Below are positions 44,373 through 52,371 of a stretch of DNA of 64,000 bases, piece after piece. Location of the stretch: NCBI GenBank assembly GCA_963565915.1, contig OY751492.1, forward strand, positions 1,116,001 to 1,180,000, read 5' to 3'. Origin of the DNA: Entoloma clypeatum (taxonomy: Eukaryota; Basidiomycota; Agaricomycetes; Agaricales; Entolomataceae). How positions within the stretch are numbered: position 1 is the stretch's first letter; every line of letters begins with the position of its first letter. Under the pieces are notes generated by a model. The model worked only from the letters and a program-made list of their open reading frames with translations, was not told where the DNA came from and did not search any database. Both the position numbers and the translations under genes were made by a program.

Positions 44373-47300
44373 ATGTCTACTTCTCGCTCTGCTCTTGACA
44401 CCATCATCCCCTTCGATGGCATCGACTACCAAAGCTGGGCCGAAAAGATGAAGTCCTACCTCCTCCATCAAGGAGTCTGGCGCCTTGTTTCTGGCGACAT
44501 CACCCACCCTGTCATCGCCGACTTCACCACCACGGTCTCCACCCCTGGTGCCACTGCTGCCGCTCCCCCTGTGCTGGCTACTACAGTCAACCAGCCTGGC
44601 TTCCGCAAGGAAGAAAAAGCCTGGATCAGGGACGACGACGTAGCTCTCGGGGCGATACGCCTGAAGGTCTCTGAGGCGATCAGACGACACATCAAAGACA
44701 GCACCTCGGCACTTGGCGCGTGGAAAACGCTAAAGGATGCCTACTCCAAGGTATCCCCGGCTGTCATCTTCGGCGACTTCAAGGCCGCCGCCACCTACAA
44801 ACTGTCTGGACGCGACCCCGTGCCTGAAATTGAACGCCTAGGGTCTCTTTTCGCCCGGCTCGCCGATTCGAGCTTTGTCGTCCCCGATCTGATGCAGGCA
44901 ATGATCCTGGCCAATGCAATTCCCGACGCCTGGTCGTCACTCTCCACCGCCCTTTTCCAGGTCTACGACGCCGACGATTTCACCTACAAAGCCGTCGCCG
45001 AAAGCATCATCTCTGAATACCGGCGCAAGTATGCGGTAGGGTCTACTCGGGCGTCCAACGAGCAGGCCCGGAAAATTTCCGGGACAAAGCGCAAGGGGCA
45101 GGACCCCAAATGGGAAAAGCAGCAAAAGCCGAGTACCTCGCAGAACGACGCTGACGAGCAGCCTAACTCGACCGACCCTAGTACCGCTTCTGAAAAGAAG
45201 AAGGGAAAAGGACGCTGGCGCAATCAGAAGAAGAGTGCCAACAATGCGGACAACACGTCCGACCATGTGGAAGAAACGGTTGAGTTCGTTGCTCCCGCCA
45301 TCCACTTCCCCCCTCTACCAGCACCGTCCTTCACCACTGTCACTGGCCGCGGGAAAACGATGAGTACCGCCCAGCCAGACTCTCAAAGAATGCAGTCGCT
45401 CCTTCAGCGAATGAACCCGCCTCCATCCCAGTACACCGGGCTTCCTTCGGGCAAGCCGTCTGCGTGGAAAAAGAATGACCACGTCCGCAAACTCGCGCGG
45501 AACATTGGTGCTCGTCCATCAGGGTCAAACCTTCGAATTCTGGATATGATTATCCCAGAAGAAGATGAAAGACCATCCAAGCAGCGTCGAGTCACTCCAC
45601 CTTTGGATGACTCCCTCAGGATGATGGACATAGACCATCAAAGCGAGCGGATGGGGCCGGAACAATTCGAAGATGGGCTGATCGAACTTGACGGTTCGTC
45701 ACATCCTTCTCTCAAACTTGACCAAATGGGAAACGCTAATAATCACGCACAGACGTTTGAATACATATTAGCTAGTACCGATGCAGATAGTATAGATCTC
45801 TTTAGTGATGATCTGTACAAAAAATATATCAAACATTCCGCGTCCTGCACACACTGCAAAGAGAGAGAACGCGCTCAGTGGATCTTAGATTCCGGCGCAT
45901 CATTACACTTTACCCATGAGTTCAAAGACTTCGCATATTACAGGCCTCTCAAGGCTAAGCGATTTGTCCAAACAGCTGCAAAGGGAAAGAAACTGGAAAT
46001 TCTCGGAGTTGGGGCCGTTCCAGTACGGCATACCCTAAATGGGGAAATAAAAACCCATCTTCTCCGACCTGTATTCTACATTCCGGACATGGACACACGC
46101 CTATTGTCCCTAGGCGTCTTCCTTAATCACGGTTACAAAGTAGACGGAATGCGTGGAGAAATTAACATCTCCAAAGGACAGAACAAAATACAGTTCTCGC
46201 CTCACATTCTCGGACAAACCATTTATTGGTTAGACACTGAAATACGCTATGACCAAATCCACGCGATCTCTAGCGAAATCACTGTTGAAACCTGGCATAA
46301 ACGCCTTGGCCACCCAAATGACCAGGCGCTCAATAAGATTCCCACCAGTACCAAAGGAGTACCCAGAACGTTAGTACGTGAGAAATCACAGGAAAGCTGC
46401 ACGGGGTGCCTAAAAGGGAAAATGCCGAATCAATCTTATCCCAACTCGATGACAAGGGCTGTTAAACCCTTTGATTTAATCCATTTGGATTTGAAACAGA
46501 TATCCACGGCATCATACCATAAGTACAAATATTTCCTTACCTTTTTGGACGATGTTTCTTCCCATGTCTGGGTCGTCTTGCTTAGGAAAAAGTCAGGCGC
46601 CATCACGGCGCTGAAACAATTCCTTGCGATGATCCAGAATCAATTCGCCGCCACCCCTAAAAAATGGCGGGTTGATGGAGGTGGAGAATTTGACGAATAC
46701 AAGGATGTACTTGCCGATCATGGAATTCTGATTGACGTCACACTCCCATATCAGCATCAGCAGAATGGTAGAGCAGAACGGATAAATCGAACTCTGTGGG
46801 AAAAATCTCAGGCATTACGCTTCGACGCATGCTTACCACCTATGTGGTGGGAATTCTGCCTGGAACATGCAGCATTTCTCTACAGCAGAACCCCCATGCA
46901 GCGTCTTGAATGGAAAACCCCTTACTTCAGGGTGACCAATGAGATCCCCGACATGTCCAGCGTCAGAGTATTTGGATGTCAGGCATATGTATATATCCCA
47001 AAGGAGAAACATAGGAACTCCCTGGAATCAAGATCCCGATTGATGATTTATCTCGGATCGAAACCAGGGGTCAAAGGATACCGCTTCATGGATCCTGAGA
47101 CCAACACGATTTTCATGGGCGGGAAAGCTATCTTTGATGAAAGCAAGTACCCTAGATGCCACATCGACCCGTTGCCAGAAAACCACCCAGAAATGGAAGA
47201 CCCAGAGCCGGCTGATGAGTTTGAGGATCTCATTCCCGGCAGCAATGACGACGATAGTCACAACGAAACACCTCATGACCCAATTCCCATTGAACAGGAT

Positions 47301-48467
47301 CAACCTGAATCAGACAACGAACTGCCTGCCAGTGAGCCTGATGATGAACCGCGAGTACCCACTCCGGAACCCGAGCAAGTACCAGATCGCCCAATCAGGG
47401 AACGACGAGTTCGGAAGATGCCAGGAAGCATCTATGGGGAAGACACTCCGGCGTCTGATCTTGAAAAATTAGATCGAAGACGGAGATTGGGTGGTCAAAC
47501 GGCATGGATGAATGACCTCCTGATGGAGGCAATATCAGTCCAAGTTGGCATCGTTGAAATGTCCCATAAAGACATATACCCTCTTCCAAATAAAGAAGAC
47601 TGGTATGCGGCTGAACGTAAAGAGCTAGACATGCTCAAACGCCGCGGGGTGATCATGGAGCTAGTACCTCTGCCTGCAGGGAGGAAAGCTCTAAGGAACA
47701 AATGGGTTTATAACGAAAAATCCGACGGGCGTCTGAAAGCACGCCTTGTCGCAAAAGGTTTCTCACAGGTAGAAGGGATCGACTTCGATCAGATCTTCTC
47801 ACCAGTAGTGAGGTACGAGACCGTCCGGTTGATTCTGGCATTGACAGCCCTTGAAGGGTGGTTCATGACACTCTTGGACGTCTCAGCAGCCTTCCTCTAT
47901 GGAACACTCCGTGAGGTAATTTACATGCGACAGCCTGAGGGCTACATAGTAAAAGGGAAAGAAAACCTCGTGTACCGACTATACAAAGCCCTATACGGAC
48001 TCAAGCAGGCCGCATTAGCCTGGTGGAGGGAACTTGATTCCTCCATGAAAAAGCTCGGCTTTGTCCGGCTTCACTCCGATGCGGGAGTGTTCATTCACAA
48101 AAGTACCAACGGGGAAATTGTAATCGCCGTCATCTATGTCGACGACTCTGCTTTTCTCGGCACAAACCAGGAATATACGCTAGAGAAAAAGAAGGCCTTC
48201 ATGACCACATGGGAATGTAGGGACATAGGGCACCCGATCTACGGAGATAACAATGGCTCCGTCTTTATCGCATCCAATCCTGTGACTGAGAAGCGATCCA
48301 AGCACATCGACGTGCGATTCCACTTCGTCAGAGAAAAAGTCTCCGAAGGGATAATTACGGTCGAATTCATTGAAGGAGTGAACAACCCTGCAGACCTTTT
48401 AACTAAGAATCTGGGAAAAATCCTCTTTTCCAAGTTTATCCCGTACTTCGGATTGATAAAAAACTAG
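44373..48467 (+). CDS. Copia-3 gag-pol polyprotein, one open frame with internal RNase H deletion
   Basis: A single open frame of 1364 codons from ATG 44373 (MSTSRSALDT, matching the copia-2 start). Gag (residues 1-250) has no CCHC knuckle that I can see. Protease LDSGASLHFTHEF lies near 505; pre-integrase TWHKRLGHP and CTGCLKGK near 640-690; integrase LIHLDLKQIS, WRVDGGGEF and HQQNGRAERINRTL near 700-800. An acidic linker ends EQVPDRPIRERRVRKMPG. Reverse transcriptase runs from about 1090 with KWVYNEKSDGRLKARLVAKG, LYGLKQAALAWWRELDS and the catalytic IYVDDSAFLG near 1255. At about 48234 CRDIGHP is joined in frame to IYGDNNGSVFIASN. Compared with copia-2 this drops the end of reverse transcriptase and the first half of RNase H, including the DSDWA Asp and the STEAEY Glu. 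The frame is intact but the enzyme should lack RNase H activity. Confidence 0.95.
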   Translation: MSTSRSALDTIIPFDGIDYQSWAEKMKSYLLHQGVWRLVSGDITHPVIADFTTTVSTPGATAAAPPVLATTVNQPGFRKEEKAWIRDDDVALGAIRLKVSEAIRRHIKDSTSALGAWKTLKDAYSKVSPAVIFGDFKAAATYKLSGRDPVPEIERLGSLFARLADSSFVVPDLMQAMILANAIPDAWSSLSTALFQVYDADDFTYKAVAESIISEYRRKYAVGSTRASNEQARKISGTKRKGQDPKWEKQQKPSTSQNDADEQPNSTDPSTASEKKKGKGRWRNQKKSANNADNTSDHVEETVEFVAPAIHFPPLPAPSFTTVTGRGKTMSTAQPDSQRMQSLLQRMNPPPSQYTGLPSGKPSAWKKNDHVRKLARNIGARPSGSNLRILDMIIPEEDERPSKQRRVTPPLDDSLRMMDIDHQSERMGPEQFEDGLIELDGSSHPSLKLDQMGNANNHAQTFEYILASTDADSIDLFSDDLYKKYIKHSASCTHCKERERAQWILDSGASLHFTHEFKDFAYYRPLKAKRFVQTAAKGKKLEILGVGAVPVRHTLNGEIKTHLLRPVFYIPDMDTRLLSLGVFLNHGYKVDGMRGEINISKGQNKIQFSPHILGQTIYWLDTEIRYDQIHAISSEITVETWHKRLGHPNDQALNKIPTSTKGVPRTLVREKSQESCTGCLKGKMPNQSYPNSMTRAVKPFDLIHLDLKQISTASYHKYKYFLTFLDDVSSHVWVVLLRKKSGAITALKQFLAMIQNQFAATPKKWRVDGGGEFDEYKDVLADHGILIDVTLPYQHQQNGRAERINRTLWEKSQALRFDACLPPMWWEFCLEHAAFLYSRTPMQRLEWKTPYFRVTNEIPDMSSVRVFGCQAYVYIPKEKHRNSLESRSRLMIYLGSKPGVKGYRFMDPETNTIFMGGKAIFDESKYPRCHIDPLPENHPEMEDPEPADEFEDLIPGSNDDDSHNETPHDPIPIEQDQPESDNELPASEPDDEPRVPTPEPEQVPDRPIRERRVRKMPGSIYGEDTPASDLEKLDRRRRLGGQTAWMNDLLMEAISVQVGIVEMSHKDIYPLPNKEDWYAAERKELDMLKRRGVIMELVPLPAGRKALRNKWVYNEKSDGRLKARLVAKGFSQVEGIDFDQIFSPVVRYETVRLILALTALEGWFMTLLDVSAAFLYGTLREVIYMRQPEGYIVKGKENLVYRLYKALYGLKQAALAWWRELDSSMKKLGFVRLHSDAGVFIHKSTNGEIVIAVIYVDDSAFLGTNQEYTLEKKKAFMTTWECRDIGHPIYGDNNGSVFIASNPVTEKRSKHIDVRFHFVREKVSEGIITVEFIEGVNNPADLLTKNLGKILFSKFIPYFGLIKN

Positions 48468-48542
48468 ACGAAACAGAGTACCTATATATATATGTGGGAA
48501 AAAGTAAGATGTATTTAGAAGTATGTACTAAATATGGGGGGG

Positions 48543-48853
48543 TGTTGAAACTTTTCCCATCACATAGATTAGATTAGATTAGATTACATCACGTGACCAT
48601 TTACACATCTTTGATTACATACTTATTTGGTTGGTACAAACAGTAGTACGGTATATAAGACCAGGAAACTGTCAATATCAATAAGTTGTCTCTTGACTCT
48701 TAACCAGCTCCATCGCTCTTACCAGCCTCAACCGCTCTCACCAGCCCCACCCTTCTCAACCAAGTAAGTGACTAGAACGGTAGAGTAGAGTACTTCCACT
48801 GTAGCTGTGTTGCTCAGTACATCTGCGGCTAGCGCCCAGGTGGAACTTCAACA
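48543..48853 (+). repeat. LTR3 (right LTR of the composite)
   Basis: 311 bp, preceded by a GGGGGGG purine tract. Differs from LTR1 at about two positions. Ends CTTCAACA, then AAAGC. Confidence 0.95.
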
Positions 48854-49059
48854 AAAGCTTCTATAAAATGTTTTGAAATGTGTTATAAATGATATTTTGA
48901 AATAGTTTTAATAAATTGGAAAATGACCAGTTTAAACCAGTTTGAACCAGTCCTGGTTTCAGTTTTTTGGAGAAACCACTCAACCAGTCTTGGTTCTAGG
49001 TTCTTAATTTTTTGGGCAAAAAACTGGACTGGACTGAACTTTCAAACACTAGCTGGAAG

Positions 49060-49301
49060 ATTGTTGAGGAAAGAGGAAGCCACAAAACCCTCTAAGGAAC
49101 AATGAAGGGACTGGTCAAGGGTCTCTGTCTTGCTGGCACCTCGTGTCTACGAATATGTAAGGAATGTGGCTGTGATGTTATGTAAGATATACTACAGTGT
49201 CCCCAGCCAGCCAGAACACTCACTATACACATATGAACAAAGCCTTTGTTGGGGGGGTATTTGCCCAGTACATCATGTTCAATGTGGTCAATGAGCCTTA
49301 G
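49060..49301. other. Right flank of MITE A3, unassigned
   Basis: 240 bases between A3 and the possible membrane-protein exon. No gene is seen; it could be the 3' untranslated part of that gene. Confidence 0.3.
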
Positions 49302-49821
49302 TCAGTCAACAGGACCAACATTAGTGGCACCAGCAATGATATATCCATCAATGAGGTCAGAGGGGAAGGAATATGATTTACCCCCTCCTTGTGGGCGAGT
49401 GGGGGGTGGTTTGACAGGGGTGTCAGGACAAGGCCTCAGATCATCACGCAAGAAATAGCTTCCCCACAGAAGGAGGACGTAAATTGTGAAGGAGCAAGTG
49501 ACAAAAAAGTAGGTAATCATGTGCAGGTGCATTGAACTACTCCCTGCTTTCGTCTCAGAGTCATATGCAATGGAATCATATGCAGCAATGTTGTTTTGGC
49601 ATGAGACACGTGAGTACTCAGTGTGTGTATGGTTGAGACCATGACATGGATTTGGATCTGGATAAGGCTCAGGGCCACAATGGGTGGTATTCATGATACG
49701 GTGGCGCAGAGCACATACAAACTCGTTGCAATCACAACAAAGGTGGTCTAGTGCAGAGACATTGTCTAATGATGAGTCATTTCCAAGACAGTTGAACGAT
49801 GAGACCAATCCAATGATTTGT
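49302..49821 (-). CDS. Possible host membrane protein, 3' exon (function unknown)
   Basis: Minus-strand exon beginning after a plausible acceptor (TATATGCAG near 49822) and running about 172 codons to the stop at 49302. The first half is Cys-rich (NCLGNDSS, HLCCDCNEFVCALR, HCGPEPYPDPNPCHG, a possible extracellular part with NTT and NHT glycosylation sequons). Next comes one hydrophobic segment, ITYFFVTCSFTIYVLLLWGS, then RDDLRPCPDTPVKPPPTRPQ, a basic and proline-rich tail. This is the topology of a single-pass membrane protein. The upstream exon is probably 51505-51545, with a CTCCCTTGCAG acceptor and a GTAAGT donor; Tc1 copy 2 lies in the intron between. A plus-strand frame is also open across the same empty site, so the strand is not settled. 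I do not recognise the family. Confidence 0.4.
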
Positions 49822-49831
49822 TCTGCATATA

Positions 49832-51450
49832 CAGTGACTCAAATAATTGTCCAGATGTTTGAGCTATTTTGATTGTTTGCTCAATAGCTCCAGGGACAAG
49901 ACACACAAGACCAAAGTGTTGGTGTATGACAGATGGAGCTACATTGTAGCTATAGAAATATATAACAATTACATAATTCTAATAAGTTTCCATGGAGATA
50001 TATACAATTTGATCTGGTAACTCATTCGGACAATTATTTGGGTGACAATCAGAAATATCAGAATCTGATGCCAGATGGTTCCTATGACATCAAACCCTTG
50101 GCAGATGGTTACTATAGTGATGCTATCATAGATAGTGCCTGATTTCAAGCTATATAACCAGAGCTAATATTCTCAGCATTCCACAATTCATCATGCGCCT
50201 CATCTCCTCTGCCCAGAAGGAAAACATCATTTCTCTAGCCTCCAACTATCATTCCATTCGACATATTGCCTCCAAAGTTGGTGTTGGCAAGTCTACAGTG
50301 TCTGAGATCCTTCAGAATCTCCTTCCTACTCGACAAATCCCTTCTGCTGGTCGTCCTTCAAAGCTTTCTGCTCATGCTCAGTGCTCTATCGTTACACAAA
50401 TCATCACTGGAAAGGCTGCCAATGCTGTTCAGGCAACAAAACACATCAACACCATCATCTCCAATCCAGTCAGCTCACAGACAGTGAGGAATGTTCTCAA
50501 GAAACACTCATTCAAAGCTGTTACAAAGAAGAAAAAGCCCTTGCTTACCACAAGGCATAGGAAGAAGTGTTTGAATTTTGCTTTAAAGCACAAGGACTGG
50601 ACTGTGAAGGACTGGAAGAGGGTAGTTTGGTCAGATGAAACAAAAATCAACAGGCTGGGGTCAGATGCAAAGCAGTGGGTGTGGAAACAGGTGGGAGAGG
50701 GGCTGATTGAGAGGGAGATCCAGGGAACAGTCAAGTTTGGTGGTGGAAACATCATGGTATGGGGGTGTATGAGTTGGAATGGTGTGGGACAACTGGCAGA
50801 AGTTGAGGGGAGGATGAATGCTGACCAGTATGTGAACATTCTGGACAACCACTTATTGCCTAGCATGGAGGAATGTGAGATTTCTGCAGAGGATCTCATA
50901 TTCCAGCAGGACAATGACCCCAAGCACACCTCCAACAAGGCCAGAATCTGGATGGAGAACAATGATATCACTCTTCTGGACTGGCCTCCACAATCTCCAG
51001 ACCTAAATCCTATTGAACACCTTTGGCAACACATCAAAGTAGAGCTTTGCAAGTTTCCAACACAGGCCAAGGGAGTTTGGGAGATTTGGGACAGGGTAGC
51101 AGAGGTGTGGGACAAAATAGAGCCAGAGGTGTGTCAGAGATTGATAGAAAGTATGCCTAGAAGAGTGGAAGCAGTAATCAAGGCAAAGGGGGGCCATACC
51201 AAGTACTCAAATGACCAGTTTCTGTATTTCTGATACCCACTCAAATAATTGTCCGGATGAGTTACCAGATCGAATTGTATATATCTCTGTGGGAACTTAT
51301 TGGAATTACATAATTGTTGAATATTTCTATAGCCACGATGTAGCTCCATCTGCCATACACCAACACTTTGGTCTTATGTGCCTTGCCCCTGGAGCTATTG
51401 AGCAAACAATCAAAATGGCTCAAACATCCAGACAATTATTTGAGTCACTG
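49832..51450 (+). mobile_element. Tc1/mariner element, copy 2 (complete)
   Basis: 1619 bp between TA (49830-49831) and TA (51451-51452). It looks identical to copy 1 except near the extreme right end (GAGTCACTG here, GAGTTACTG in copy 1). The long inverted repeats and their inner inverted motif are conserved. Confidence 0.97.
50193..51233 (+). CDS. Tc1-family DD34E transposase (intact, second copy)
   Basis: 346 codons with the same predicted protein as 11638-12678: helix-turn-helix near residues 21-40, GRPSK hinge at 53-57, and D148, D240 and E275 with DD34E spacing. Intact start, stop and inverted repeats make this a candidate active element. It sits in a probable ~57-bp intron of a minus-strand gene, in the opposite orientation. 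Confidence 0.97.
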   Translation: MRLISSAQKENIISLASNYHSIRHIASKVGVGKSTVSEILQNLLPTRQIPSAGRPSKLSAHAQCSIVTQIITGKAANAVQATKHINTIISNPVSSQTVRNVLKKHSFKAVTKKKKPLLTTRHRKKCLNFALKHKDWTVKDWKRVVWSDETKINRLGSDAKQWVWKQVGEGLIEREIQGTVKFGGGNIMVWGCMSWNGVGQLAEVEGRMNADQYVNILDNHLLPSMEECEISAEDLIFQQDNDPKHTSNKARIWMENNDITLLDWPPQSPDLNPIEHLWQHIKVELCKFPTQAKGVWEIWDRVAEVWDKIEPEVCQRLIESMPRRVEAVIKAKGGHTKYSNDQFLYF

Positions 51451-51483
51451 TAATCGAACCATTGAGACAGAGAGTGCCAAAGG

Positions 51484-52020
51484 ATGGATAGACAACTTAC
51501 ACGGATTGGCAATGCTCTCAGTGCAGAAACAATGCAGATGCTCTGCAAGGGAGACGGCGGAGGTCTGGTTGTGGATATATCAGCAACTATGGGCCAGGTA
51601 GGAAGGATGCTGAGATGTTGCATACTTGAGAGCAAATGTGTGGCAGTGGGCCCAGGTTATTGTGGGCTACAATCAGCCTGCAAAAAGATAAGTGACGATG
51701 GAGAGGTGGGAGCGGTCAGGCAGGCAGTCTCGGAGTGGGTAGCAGGCTCTCGTGGTATAGCAGATGGTGTCTACAACAGGCTGTCTTGTGTCTACATGGC
51801 TATGTCACATGACTGTGTGGAGTCAGGCCCAAGGCCCTACACCAATGATAACACTGAACATGATGCTCCGACCCACCAGCCACTTATATGGGGCAGCTTC
51901 AGAAAGTCTGATTGCACACAATGGAGCATTGTGAGTAGTAGTAGAGCGTTTGCAAAGGACATGGGGGGGGAGAGAAACATGGATGCAAACGTGACTTTGG
52001 TTGGACAACCCCACATGTGA
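51484..52020 (+). CDS. Open frame of 178 codons, unrecognised
   Basis: Uninterrupted from ATG 51484 to TGA 52018, between Tc1 copy 2 and a solo LTR. Features include MDRQLTRIGNALSAETMQML, the Cys-containing CCILESKCVAVGPGYCGLQS and an acidic, Ser-rich C-terminus. No domain is known to me. The minus strand of the same stretch has plausible splice signals (CTTTTTGCAG, CTCCCTTGCAG), so the frame may be a shadow of the 5' part of the gene whose 3' exon is at 49302-49821. Its length alone is only weak support. Confidence 0.25.
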   Translation: MDRQLTRIGNALSAETMQMLCKGDGGGLVVDISATMGQVGRMLRCCILESKCVAVGPGYCGLQSACKKISDDGEVGAVRQAVSEWVAGSRGIADGVYNRLSCVYMAMSHDCVESGPRPYTNDNTEHDAPTHQPLIWGSFRKSDCTQWSIVSSSRAFAKDMGGERNMDANVTLVGQPHM

Positions 52021-52032
52021 TACCCCATTTTA

Positions 52033-52358
52033 TGTTAAAGTGAAAAATTTGTGATAAAACACTTCATTACATGTCAAGGAACATTCTACAATATAGTACA
52101 TATAGAGTTATATATAAAATAGCAAAAACACGATATAGTGGACACCTAGAATCATGCCTCATGCATTTCTGTACCAAACAGTAGCATACAGAACCAGAAT
52201 CCAACTATGTCCCGGACTGGGACACATTACTGCTTTTGCAAACTTGCAAAACACAGAACTATTAACAAACTCTGTGAATTGGTGAATTGCAGACTATTCT
52301 TGACATTGTATCTGACTAGTGCTATCACTAGTAGTGCTTTGACTTGATTGGTTTAACA
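52033..52358 (+). repeat. Solo LTR of the copia-1 family with perfect 5-bp duplication
   Basis: TGTTAAAGTG...GGTTTAACA, 326 bp, the same layout as the copia-1 3' LTR (including the 7 bases missing from its 5' LTR). TTTTA occurs on both sides (52028-52032 and 52359-52363). No internal region, so it is the product of LTR-LTR recombination. A few substitutions separate it from copia-1, several of them C/T or G/A. Confidence 0.95.
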
Positions 52359-52371
52359 TTTTATTTATTAT

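Larger units (their letters stand above)
39344..48853 (+). mobile_element. Composite of two related copia elements with three LTRs
   Basis: Layout: LTR1 (39344-39653), damaged gag-pol (copia-2), LTR2 (43700-44010), long gag-pol frame (copia-3), LTR3 (48543-48853). AAAGC flanks the whole unit (39339-39343 and 48854-48858). LTR1 and LTR3 are almost identical and LTR2 differs from both, so LTR1 and LTR3 are the original pair. LTR2 brought copia-3, which sits inside the RNase H region of copia-2. The missing fourth LTR and 3' end of copia-2 imply a later LTR-LTR recombination. Confidence 0.93.
39097..49051 (+). mobile_element. MITE A3 (hAT-type), split by the copia-2/3 composite
   Basis: Left end TAGTGTTTTGAAGTCCAG at 39097, right end ACTTTCAAACACTA at 49051. 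The 8-bp duplication GCTGGAAG is perfect (39089-39096 and 49052-49059). The MITE sequence matches A2 over both halves. The copia composite entered at CATCAAAGC with AAAGC duplicated. Without it A3 is about 450 bp; A2's stretch around the second GAAAGACTGG is missing here. Confidence 0.95.
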
